A stretch of 64,000 nucleotides of DNA from Algoriphagus alkaliphilus. GTDB taxonomy: Bacteria > Bacteroidota > Bacteroidia > Cytophagales > Cyclobacteriaceae. The stretch lies in the NCBI RefSeq assembly GCF_900103735.1, contig NZ_FMXE01000004.1, positions 124,001 through 188,000 on the forward strand, written 5' to 3'. This document shows, in pieces, positions 7,765-15,043 of this stretch. Position 1 is the first letter of the stretch; the number at the start of each line of letters is the position of its first letter. Under the pieces are notes generated by a model. That model was not told the DNA's origin, searched no databases, and saw nothing but the letters and a program-made list of their open reading frames with translations. Both the position numbers and the translations under genes were made by a program.

Positions 7765-9279
7765 ATGGAAGAACCGGAAATAATCATAATTGGAAAGGGA
7801 ATTGCGGGAATGGCTACAGCCATTTACTTGGCTGAAAACAGCAACAGCCTAAAAATTCTATTGCTTGATAAAAGTGATGACAACGACTGCTCCACTCGAT
7901 TTGCGCAAGGTGGACTTTCGGCTGTTTGGTCAGAAAAGGACAGTAAAAAAAAGCACTTGGAAGACACACTTCGCGCGGGAAGATATCAAAACAACAAAAG
8001 TGTGGTCAAGGATTTTGTCGAAAATTGTCCAAATCGAATTCATGATCTAATCCGATGGGGTGTAAAATTTGATCTAAATGCAGATTTCTCCCAATCACTC
8101 CATCGTGAAGGAGGGCATCAGGAATCTCGTATCCTCCATATAGGCGATCATTCCGGGCAGTCAATTCATAAGGTTTTACTTTCGAAAATTCAACAAATTA
8201 AATCCATCAAGGTCTGGAATTCGGCCTATGCTGTGGATCTGATTCAGCAAAACAAGTCCTGTTGCGGAGTCAAGGTCTGGGATGAAATTAGTGAAACACT
8301 CTACTTCCTGAAATCCTCCGCTGTAATCCTGGCCACAGGAGGTTCCGGTCAAGCTTTTCCCATGACTACCAATCCGCCCGTCGCTTCAGGAGATGGCATT
8401 GGGTTGGCAGTTCGGGCTGGACTTCTCACCGAGAACATGCACCATTTTCAGTTTCATCCGACTTCCATATGGACAGGACACCTAGGCACCGTCCCCCTCA
8501 TTACGGAGGCACTTCGTGGCTCAGGAGCACTGATTATCAATAATTTGGGAGAGCGATTCTTATTTCGGTACGATCCCCGTGGTGAATTGGCCACTAGGGA
8601 CGTCATTTCCCAGGCTATTTGGGAAGAGCTTAATTCCAGCCCAAGCAGACAGATCTATCTGGACGCGAGACACCTGGAAGAATACTTTTTAAAAGAATAT
8701 TTTCCACACGCCTATGATACATGCGAAAAACTCGGATTGAACTTAGCCATCAACCTAATCCCAATCAGCCCGGCAGCACACTATCAATGTGGCGGTATAC
8801 CTGTGGATCCAAATGGAGAAACCCGCATGAAAAATTTATTTGCGGTTGGGGAAATAGCCTCCACAGGACTTCATGGAGTCAATCGACTCGCCTCAAACTC
8901 TCTACCGGAAGCTTTGGTTTTCGCCAAAAAAATTGCTGATAAAATTTGCTCAAAAAGGAATGAAATATCACCTGAATATGTAGTTTTATCCGGTAAACCT
9001 ACTACTCCTCCCATTGTTTCCAATTCTGAGATTTTTAGGTTTAAGGTTTTCGTTCAGAGGGTTTTACTGGGCGAAAAATTAGACGTTGTACCCATTCTCC
9101 TATCCATTCAGACTACCTATGAAAAACTGGATTTATTCATAGATCAGCATATCATTGACCAAAACCTTTTATCTAATCGAAACATCCTTTACACCCTGTA
9201 TGAAATCTTAAATTCATTTCTTGAAAATGATTTACCTCACCAAAAAAATCGAGTTCGAAGCAGCACATCGAATCAGTAA
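7765..9279 (+). CDS. nadB: L-aspartate oxidase
   Basis: This flavoprotein oxidises L-aspartate to iminoaspartate, the substrate for NadA. The N-terminal dinucleotide fold shows G-K-G-I-A-G-M, and the fumarate-reductase-like features H-R-E-G-G-H, A-T-G-G-S-G and P-T-S-I-W are present. So is the late H-Y-x-C-G-G-I-x-V-D with G-L-H-G-V-N-R-L-A-S-N-S-L. At 504 residues it is close to family length. It can use oxygen or fumarate as acceptor, so it also works anaerobically. It follows nadA by one base, and its 3' end overlaps queD by about 50 bp. Confidence 0.95.
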   Translation: MEEPEIIIIGKGIAGMATAIYLAENSNSLKILLLDKSDDNDCSTRFAQGGLSAVWSEKDSKKKHLEDTLRAGRYQNNKSVVKDFVENCPNRIHDLIRWGVKFDLNADFSQSLHREGGHQESRILHIGDHSGQSIHKVLLSKIQQIKSIKVWNSAYAVDLIQQNKSCCGVKVWDEISETLYFLKSSAVILATGGSGQAFPMTTNPPVASGDGIGLAVRAGLLTENMHHFQFHPTSIWTGHLGTVPLITEALRGSGALIINNLGERFLFRYDPRGELATRDVISQAIWEELNSSPSRQIYLDARHLEEYFLKEYFPHAYDTCEKLGLNLAINLIPISPAAHYQCGGIPVDPNGETRMKNLFAVGEIASTGLHGVNRLASNSLPEALVFAKKIADKICSKRNEISPEYVVLSGKPTTPPIVSNSEIFRFKVFVQRVLLGEKLDVVPILLSIQTTYEKLDLFIDQHIIDQNLLSNRNILYTLYEILNSFLENDLPHQKNRVRSSTSNQ

Positions 9280-9646
9280 CTATCCAGGAACTTGCAGTGA
9301 AATCCATGGACACACTTATTACCTTGAAGTAACTGTCTCCGGAAAAGTCGACTGGAATACGGACATGGTTCTGGATTTCAAAATATTGAAAAGCATCATC
9401 CAAACAGGTGTAATTGATCATTTTGACCATGCCCTGATCCTAAAAAGGAATTCAGAAAATGAAAAAATATTTTCTTCTTATCCCGGAAAAATCGCCTGGA
9501 TGGAATCGGAACCGACTGCTGAACAAATGCTGCTTTGGATCGTGTCTTCAATTTCACCCCTTCTACCCGATGAAATATCTCTGGCCAAATTGAAACTACA
9601 CGAAACCTCCGGAAGCTGCGCATCCTGGAAAGATAATAAAAGATAA
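9227..9646 (+). CDS. queD: 6-pyruvoyl-tetrahydropterin / 6-carboxy-tetrahydropterin synthase
   Basis: The product belongs to the QueD/PTPS family. The zinc histidines are at H14, H27 and H29 (F-x-A-A-H and C-x3-H-G-H) with the catalytic Cys23. The D-H-F-D-H and E-P-T-A-E motifs complete the active site. It normally makes the precursor of queuosine from dihydroneopterin triphosphate. I use the ATG at 9227; a TTG lies six bases earlier. The gene starts inside the end of nadB and ends inside the 28-bp palindrome that precedes the RIC gene. Its place with nadAB and nitric-oxide defence genes is not the usual que operon, so its role here is uncertain. Confidence 0.85.
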   Translation: MIYLTKKIEFEAAHRISNYPGTCSEIHGHTYYLEVTVSGKVDWNTDMVLDFKILKSIIQTGVIDHFDHALILKRNSENEKIFSSYPGKIAWMESEPTAEQMLLWIVSSISPLLPDEISLAKLKLHETSGSCASWKDNKR

Positions 9647-9679
9647 TTTTATCTTTTATTAAAATAATTCTTAAATTTG
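9634..9679 (+). promoter_or_regulatory. 28-bp perfect palindrome plus -7 element upstream of ric
   Basis: Positions 9634-9661 form a perfect palindrome with 13-bp arms (TAATAAAAGATAA and its complement) around TT. It contains AAAAGAT-N6-ATCTTTT, the best copy of the shared dyad. TAAATTTG at 9672-9679 fits the Bacteroidota -7 consensus TAnnTTTG. The dyad centre lies 28 bp before the -7 centre, about -40 from the likely transcription start, as for class II activators. The RIC start codon is 65 bp downstream of the -7 element. Confidence 0.65.
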
Positions 9680-9744
9680 GGTACTCAAGGGCTTCATCAG
9701 TTCTTTTTCTTACACTTAATCCCGGACAACTTTATCCGTTTAAT

Positions 9745-10473
9745 ATGGAAACACTTGCCCAATTACCCATTCGAGAGATTGTTGCCAAAGATTACAGAGC
9801 TGCCTTGGTTTTCCGGGCATTTGGAATTGATTTTTGTTGCAAAGGAGATCTCACCCCTCTGGAAGCTTGTACCCGGAAAAAGATAGACCCTAAGGAACTA
9901 TTAAATAGGTTGATAGAAGCCTTTACTTCTCCAAGAGAAGAACAGTTTGATTTTGCTTCCTGGCCACTGCCGCTTTTGGTAAAATATGTAGAAACCAAAC
10001 ATCACAAAATGATCAGAGATAGAATCCCCATGATTCAAAATTTTCTCAAGCGCGTCGTCAAAGTGCACGGAAACCATGAACCCCACCTTCGAAAGGTTAA
10101 GCAGCTTTTTGACAAAGCAACCCAAAACTTGGCTGAGCATTTGAAACGCGAAGAATTAATTATTTTTCCCTATATCAAAAAAATCTCCGGGGATCAGAAT
10201 CGGAGAAGTCTACTACTGGGCCCGGCATTTGAGCCCATTAGAGAAGCTATTCACAAACTTATGGAGGAGCATGAACAGGAGGGAAACTACCTGAACGAAA
10301 TCAGAGTACTCACCCATAACTTCACACCGCCAGAATATGCCTGCAACACTTATAAAGTAGCTTTTTCTCTGTTGGAGGAGTTTGATAAGACTATGCAAAA
10401 GCACATGCATCTAGAGCATCATATTCTTTTTCCAGCAGCTTTATCCATCGAATTAGACCAAGACTTCAATTAA
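9745..10473 (+). CDS. ric: Iron-sulfur cluster repair di-iron protein (RIC/ScdA/YtfE type)
   Basis: The N-terminus carries the ScdA_N-type motif G-I-D-F-C-C-K-G (Cys30, Cys31). A hemerythrin-like domain follows with histidine/glutamate ligands in H-H-K, H-x-x-R-E-E-L-I-I-F-P, E-E-H-E-Q-E-G and H-x-H-L-E-H-H-I-L-F-P. RIC proteins repair Fe-S clusters damaged by NO and oxidative stress, a hazard expected in a nitrate respirer. The 242-residue length is typical. The perfect palindrome just upstream suggests tight control, perhaps by an NO- or anaerobiosis-responsive factor. A broken membrane-protein gene follows directly. Confidence 0.93.
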   Translation: METLAQLPIREIVAKDYRAALVFRAFGIDFCCKGDLTPLEACTRKKIDPKELLNRLIEAFTSPREEQFDFASWPLPLLVKYVETKHHKMIRDRIPMIQNFLKRVVKVHGNHEPHLRKVKQLFDKATQNLAEHLKREELIIFPYIKKISGDQNRRSLLLGPAFEPIREAIHKLMEEHEQEGNYLNEIRVLTHNFTPPEYACNTYKVAFSLLEEFDKTMQKHMHLEHHILFPAALSIELDQDFN

Positions 10474-10508
10474 CCCAGAATTCCCGAATCAGTATTCCCG
10501 CCTTTCTC

Positions 10509-11279
10509 TTGCCCGTCGTGTTGATAGGGCTTGTTGCCGGCATTTCGGGAGGATGGATCCGATTGGGAAGTCCGATAATTCCTCTGGCTGAAGCCGGATT
10601 GAATCACGGACTGCTTATGGTGGGAGAATTTTTGGGTTCGCTGATATCCCTCGAACGGGCCATGGTCATGAAAAAAAAGATCTGGCTGATCATTCCCCTT
10701 TTCACTGGTCTTTCCGGCATATTCTTTCTGATTAATCTGGACCAAGCGGGCATGGGAGCCCTATTGGCCGGATCTTTTGGACTGAGTGTGATCATGCATT
10801 TTCAGACCATTCGACACCCTTTTTTCCACAGTATTCTCCTCTACCTGGGAGCTGTTTGCTGGTTTATCGGAAATTTTCTTGCCTGACATTTTGGGATGAT
10901 TGCTGAAGGAAGTACTCGGTGGATTGGATTTTTGCTTTTCACAATCGTCGGAGAACGATTGGAGTTAAGCCAGTTTCTACCCGTACCCACCTGGTCTAAG
11001 CAGGCCTTGGGCATACTCCTGAGTTTATTTTTCATCGGTCTAGTCCTACCCTTTCACGGTATCGGAAATGAAGTCATGGGAATGGCAGGGCTACTGATCT
11101 CCGTATGGCTGTTAATTTTTGACATGGCAAAAGTTGCCGCAAAGAAAAAGGCTCAATTCCGATACATCGGTGTAGGACTTCGAGTCGGATATCTCTGTCT
11201 AGGAGCTCAGGGATTGATCTTGCTATTCATGGAAAGTCACCCGCTATTTTATGACCTGGTGCTTCATACTTTCTTCTTG
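10509..11279 (+). pseudogene. Multi-pass membrane protein, broken by in-frame stop and 3' fusion
   Basis: The frame encodes hydrophobic helices including N-H-G-L-L-M-V-G-E-F-L-G-S-L-I-S-L-E-R-A. I remember that pattern from a family of uncharacterised bacterial membrane proteins but cannot name it. No ATG is available: the frame is open back into the end of ric, and TTG at 10509 is the first usual codon. A TGA interrupts the frame at about 10884-10886, after G-N-F-L-A, and the same frame continues as membrane helices. At 11280 the sequence becomes the C-terminus of a TonB receptor. The gene is therefore damaged twice. Its placement after ric suggests it once belonged to the same transcript. 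Confidence 0.6.
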
Positions 11280-11468
11280 GGATTCACTTTGCTGGATCTA
11301 AACGTAAGTTATCCCCTTGGCAAAATGCTCCTCCTCAAAGGGGGCATCCAAAGTCTCCTGGATGAAACCTTTTTCGAACACTTGTCATGCCCGATAGGCT
11401 TGGATAGAAGTCCGATGTATGCGCCGGGAAGAAACTTCTTTGTAATGGTTAGTTTTAAGTTTCCATGA
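11280..11468 (+). pseudogene. 3' remnant of TonB-dependent receptor, copy 1
   Basis: The last 62 codons of a TonB receptor are fused in frame to the membrane-protein remnant. The stretch T-L-L-D-L-N-V-S-Y-P-L-G...G-G-I-Q-S-L-L-D-E-T-F-F-E-H-L and the final aromatic residue are typical of barrel C-termini. The spacing and L-L-D-E-x-F-F-E-H resemble copper-type (OprC/NosA-like) receptors. Nearly the same sequence occurs again at 19992-20180. Confidence 0.8.
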
Positions 11469-11560
11469 TCGGATGTAATAAAAAAAGTCAGATCTACCGG
11501 GTTTTCAAAACCTTATAGTTCATATTTGAAAAAAAAAGTGGCTTGAATTCTATTTCAAGC
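11280..11560 (+). repeat. Long direct repeat, copy 1 (partner 19992-20270)
   Basis: About 280 bp covering the TonB-receptor 3' end and the following intergenic DNA are repeated at 19992-20270. I see only three substitutions and a 2-base change in an A run, about 99% identity. Homology stops at the right end in the middle of the terminator stem, which is complete in this copy. Confidence 0.9.
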
Positions 11561-11570
11561 CACTTTTTTT
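11531..11570. terminator. Rho-independent terminator, usable in both directions
   Basis: A 17-bp stem, AAAAAAAGTGGCTTGAA paired with TTCAAGCCACTTTTTTT, encloses a 6-base loop TTCTAT. It sits between converging reading frames and would end transcripts from either side. In the second copy (20241-20270) the right arm is lost after TTCAAGC. Confidence 0.85.
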
Positions 11571-11589
11571 TAGTGTCAAGAACTCCTCT

Positions 11590-11655
11590 TTAATCAGGCC
11601 TAGCCACTTCCATGACCTTAAAAATATGAAGCAAATCAGGGAAAACCGCATCCAT
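11590..11655 (-). pseudogene. 3' remnant of moaB (C-terminal ~20 residues)
   Basis: The frame M-D-A-V-F-P-D-L-L-H-I-F-K-V matches the last residues of the intact MoaC-MoaB protein at 20299-21210 (M-D-A-V-F-P-A-L-L-H-I-F-K-V). At the DNA level the match begins near 11584, with roughly 80% identity. It is fused in frame to the alginate-export porin remnant at the shared Met-Asp. No function is expected. Confidence 0.8.
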
Positions 11656-12145
11656 GAAAACATTAAAAAGGTGATTGGTGCCGTATTGTGGTAAGAAGGA
11701 ACGGTCTTTTTCCTCTCCGTTTTTCGAGTCGCTGAGGATTTCTCTTCCCAAGGCAAACTCCACCTTTTTACTTTTTACCGAGTCCAAACTGAACTCTTTT
11801 TTAAGATCCACCCCTAGATTCCAACCTGAAATCGGGAGTTGGTTGAAATTCTCACCGGTTTGCATATAAGTAAAGCCGCTTGTTTTCAGCTTTTTGGGGC
11901 TCCCAGACTGAAAACCAGAAAGACCGAATGTTTGCCTAAAAAAACCTCTCCGGTATTTTTTCTCTTCCCTCATTCCAAATAAGCAAAAAAAAGGAAATAG
12001 CCCTCGAACCTTTCTCGTATCGCACAAATTGAGCCGTTTTAAATTGATTAGGCTGCTCGTAAGTGGTCTCCGAAAGCCGGGCATTTGCCATCTGGAAAAA
12101 TCCAAACATCCAAAAAACCTCAAGCAAATTCCATTTTGATTTCAC
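11656..12145 (-). pseudogene. Alginate-export-type outer-membrane porin, frameshifted and truncated
   Basis: The second half of the frame reads G-W-N-L-G-V-D-L-K-K-E-F...F-A-L-G-R-E-I...F-L-P-Q-Y-G-T-N-H-L-F-N. This matches the C-terminal region of alginate_exp-type beta-barrels (Y-G-T-N-H-x-F-x-G-F-M-D). An upstream frame from 12145 carries an earlier part (R-L-S-E-T-T-Y-E-Q-P-N-Q-F-K-T-A-Q-F). The two frames change over in a run of T/A near 11935-11945. At 11655 the gene is cut and joined to moaB. It lies 10 bp downstream of a NarK gene, so it was probably an outer-membrane nitrate/nitrite porin of that operon, now inactive. Confidence 0.65.
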
Positions 12146-12155
12146 AATCTTAGCT

Positions 12156-13649
12156 TTAGTGGTGATCTATTTTATCTGCCAAATCAGGTGCTTTTGACTG
12201 GAGCATATTTTTGGTGACAACAGACATCCACCAAAAGCAGCCAATTGAAATCACCAGCATCAACATCCAGCTGCTCGTCCAAATTCCTGTACCTTCCAAG
12301 AGATAGCCAAAAAGAATGGGACAAAAGAATCCACCAAGCCCTCCGATTACGCCTACCATTCCCCCTACAACTCCGACTTCATTAGGGAAATAGTCAGGAA
12401 TAAACTTATAAACGGATGCTTTCCCGATTCCCCATTCAATTCCCACGATCAAGGTAAGCAAAGCAAACACCCACATATTAGCCTCAAAATTGATCCTTGT
12501 TATCCCTTTTACAACAAGTTGCCTTTTTTCCACTTCATCCCCTGCTTTCACAACTGGTTCTTGCCAGGAAGATTTTTGGGGGAAGATGGGGGTATTCAAC
12601 GACTGGACTTGGTCTGAGGAAGTCATTGGATAAAAAGAATAGGTCTTTCCATTGTCCATGACGATTTCATCAGATGCTACCTCAGCGACAATTCCCTTTT
12701 GAGTGGCATTGATTCCTTTTCCGGGAGAGAAAATTTCCATTTTAGGAACCATCAGTAAGGTGCTGATCACTATTGACCATTTGAAGACTCCAAACATGAC
12801 CTTTCTCGCACCAAATTTATCACTCATCCAGCCTCCCAGAGCCCGGATAATTCCAGAAGGAAGACTGAATAAAGAAGCAAATAGCCCAGCAATGACCAAA
12901 CTTGTCCCATAGACATTGGTGAAATAGGGCACCAGCCACTGAGAAAAGGCAACAAAACATCCAAAAACAAGGAAATAATACAGTCCGAATCTCCACACAC
13001 GGATATTTCCCAATGGCTTGAGCGTTTGGGCCATTGTCCGGGTGGATAGAGCCGGTTTTTTATTTTTTGCCAAAAGGGCAAGCACCACAGCCATCGTTAC
13101 TAAAACCGCGGCATAGATCATCGGCAGCATCTTCCATGCCTCCGGATTTTGACCGTTTTGAGTGAAGGTGTTAAGTAAGGTGGGTGCTAGCAAGGTGGTA
13201 ATTGCGGCACCTGCATTTCCTGCCCCAAAAACACCCAAGGCTCTTCCCTGCCAATGTTTTGGATACCATACGGAAGTGTAACCAATTCCCACTGCAAAAC
13301 CTGCCCCAGCAAGCCCAAATCCAAAACTCATCAAGGCGTACCAAGTAAATGAACTTGTAAAACTCAGGAGAAACATGGGTACCGAAGTCAATAGAAGCAG
13401 GCCCACAAAAATCCATTTTCCGCCGTATTTGTCAGTAAGGATCCCTATAGGCAGCCTCATCACCGAACCAGTTAGAATCGGGATTCCCAAGAGCCACCCG
13501 ATCTGAACTTGGCTCCAATTAAAGATACCATTATCCACCAAGTAGGTGACCATGACCCCGTTGAATGTCCATGCGGCAAAGCAAAGCGAAAATGCGAGGG
13601 TATTTAAAATCAAAATCCGGTGTGCGCCGGCCGGGATAGATTCGTTCAT
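12156..13649 (-). CDS. narK: NarK-type nitrate/nitrite MFS transporter with periplasmic-loop insertion
   Basis: This is a twelve-helix major-facilitator transporter of the NNP family. Both nitrate signatures are visible: G-A-G-N-A-G-A-A-I-T-T-L-L-A-P in the first half and G-G-L-G-G-F-F-C-P-I-L-F-G in the second. The gene is last but one in the tight minus-strand operon with the molybdenum oxidoreductase. At 497 residues it is longer than usual because a polar insert of about 80 residues lies between helices near residues 305-385. That insert looks beta-rich (G-I-V-A-E-V...I-V-M-D-N-G-K-T-Y-S-F...V-K-A-G-D-E-V) and recalls biotinyl/lipoyl-like barrel segments. Its function is unknown. Nitrate/nitrite exchange is the likely role. 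Confidence 0.88.
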   Translation of the reverse strand: MNESIPAGAHRILILNTLAFSLCFAAWTFNGVMVTYLVDNGIFNWSQVQIGWLLGIPILTGSVMRLPIGILTDKYGGKWIFVGLLLLTSVPMFLLSFTSSFTWYALMSFGFGLAGAGFAVGIGYTSVWYPKHWQGRALGVFGAGNAGAAITTLLAPTLLNTFTQNGQNPEAWKMLPMIYAAVLVTMAVVLALLAKNKKPALSTRTMAQTLKPLGNIRVWRFGLYYFLVFGCFVAFSQWLVPYFTNVYGTSLVIAGLFASLFSLPSGIIRALGGWMSDKFGARKVMFGVFKWSIVISTLLMVPKMEIFSPGKGINATQKGIVAEVASDEIVMDNGKTYSFYPMTSSDQVQSLNTPIFPQKSSWQEPVVKAGDEVEKRQLVVKGITRINFEANMWVFALLTLIVGIEWGIGKASVYKFIPDYFPNEVGVVGGMVGVIGGLGGFFCPILFGYLLEGTGIWTSSWMLMLVISIGCFWWMSVVTKNMLQSKAPDLADKIDHH

Positions 13650-13667
13650 GATCCAGCTGGTTCAATC

Positions 13668-13922
13668 CTACTTTTTCATTTTCCGTTTGATCGGTTCCGG
13701 CAAGTACTTCATAAGCCAGAATGAAGCAAAAGCAAATACCAGAGACCCTACAGCGGTGGTAATCGCAAAATTGAGATTTTCCTGAAGGGCATTATTGAGT
13801 GTACCGAATAGAAACCAAATCTGAATCGTGACAAAAAGGATCAACAGAAAAATAATTCCGGTCATCAGCGTGTTGGTCTTATTGGGATGTGCCTCGTTTT
13901 GAGATTGTCTGAAATCACTCAT
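13668..13922 (-). CDS. Small two-helix membrane protein in nitrate operon
   Basis: This 84-residue protein has a polar N-terminus, two hydrophobic helices (about residues 20-42 and 50-72) and a very basic tail P-E-P-I-K-R-K-M-K-K. I do not recognise the family. It lies 12 bp after the Rieske gene and 18 bp before the NarK gene in the same orientation, so it is almost certainly co-transcribed. It may be an accessory membrane subunit of the complex. No catalytic or metal-binding motif is visible. Confidence 0.75.
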   Translation of the reverse strand: MSDFRQSQNEAHPNKTNTLMTGIIFLLILFVTIQIWFLFGTLNNALQENLNFAITTAVGSLVFAFASFWLMKYLPEPIKRKMKK

Positions 13923-13934
13923 AGCTTTTTGAGA

Positions 13935-14441
13935 TTAGGATTGTTGGGCTTTAACAAATACTTGACCTTCACGGATCACCACTTCCAGTTGGGGAAGACG
14001 TCTAGGAGGCGGTCCCTGAATTACGTCGCCGGTGCGGGGGTTAAAATAGCCCTTATGGCAAGGACACTCTATCTGACCGAGGTCATGACGGTACTTCACA
14101 GCACAGGATAAGTGGGTACACTTTTGTTCAAAAGCTCTCCATTCTCCATTACCGAGGTTGATCAATAAATAAGGAATAGTCTTGGATCCTTCTATTTCAA
14201 ACATGAATGAATCTCCCTCCCTTACTTCACTTTCCATGCAGATGGCATGTTCGCCTTCCAGTGGTTTTTCGGGAAAAGCCAAAGATTTGACTACGATTGC
14301 TGTGTTACCTACAGCCAATGCCCCTGATAATAAGGTTAGAAATTTGGCAAATTCCCGGCGGGAGACGTGAGTCGCTTCTTTTTGTTCAATTGGGAAATCC
14401 TGCTTCCATTTGGGGATTTCTGAATTTGGGTCTTTGGACAT
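13935..14441 (-). CDS. Rieske [2Fe-2S] protein with Tat-type signal anchor
   Basis: The Rieske centre is clear: C-T-H-L-S-C and C-P-C-H-K-G-Y-F give the two Cys and two His ligands, with the following G-P-P-P-R-R-L-P typical of the fold. Near residue 28 is S-R-R-E-F-A-K-F followed by a hydrophobic stretch, a twin-arginine translocation signal. The folded cluster domain should therefore face the periplasm, anchored by its N-terminus. It is encoded between the four-cluster ferredoxin and the small membrane protein. It probably passes electrons between quinol/cytochrome b and the rest of the complex, but its partner is inferred from position only. Confidence 0.9.
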   Translation of the reverse strand: MSKDPNSEIPKWKQDFPIEQKEATHVSRREFAKFLTLLSGALAVGNTAIVVKSLAFPEKPLEGEHAICMESEVREGDSFMFEIEGSKTIPYLLINLGNGEWRAFEQKCTHLSCAVKYRHDLGQIECPCHKGYFNPRTGDVIQGPPPRRLPQLEVVIREGQVFVKAQQS

Positions 14442-14454
14442 AGTGAAGGGAAAA

Positions 14455-15027
14455 TTAATCGTGAATTCTCAGTTCGGTGCTGCCTTTTGGCATCATGATA
14501 TTGACTTTGGTATTGACTTCTTCCTGACCAAAGAGAAATTTATTGACTGGAGTACTGTTTGGACGGAGTTTTTCTATTTCTTCACGGGTACCATAAAAAA
14601 GGGCCTGACTGGGACATACAGTCGCACACATGGGTTTTTTTCCGGCACTGGTCCGATCATAACACATGTTGCATTTCATCATTAATTCAGCTTTTTCTTC
14701 TTTTTTAGGTACTCCAAAAGGACATGCGAGTACACAATTGGAGCACCCAATGCATCTGGAAGTATTGGCAGTATGCACGACACCAAAATCATCCTTGGTG
14801 ATGGCATCTGCAGGACAGACATTGGCACAGACTGGATCGTCGCAGTGCATGCAGACTTGGACAGTGGTCTGCACAGAAACTGCCCGCTCCACATAGTGAA
14901 TGTGTATCATACTTTCCTGTCCGTTAGTTTCACACTCAGCACAGGCCATTTCACAGGCATGACAGCCAATACAGCGCTGCATATCCACAAAAAACTCCAT
15001 CTGCTGATTATATTGAGGGTTTTGCAT
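14455..15027 (-). CDS. Four-cluster 4Fe-4S ferredoxin subunit (DmsB/NrfC family)
   Basis: Four cysteine clusters are visible in order: [35 protein letters not shown] and C-N-M-C-...-C-A-T-V-C. This is the layout of electron-transfer subunits of molybdopterin oxidoreductases such as DmsB, NrfC and PsrB. There is no signal peptide, so it should be cytoplasmic next to the catalytic subunit encoded 16 bp upstream. It would wire the molybdenum subunit to the membrane subunit(s). At 190 residues it has the usual length. Confidence 0.92.
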   Translation of the reverse strand: MQNPQYNQQMEFFVDMQRCIGCHACEMACAECETNGQESMIHIHYVERAVSVQTTVQVCMHCDDPVCANVCPADAITKDDFGVVHTANTSRCIGCSNCVLACPFGVPKKEEKAELMMKCNMCYDRTSAGKKPMCATVCPSQALFYGTREEIEKLRPNSTPVNKFLFGQEEVNTKVNIMMPKGSTELRIHD

Positions 15028-15043
15028 GGTTTGGGTCGTTAGG

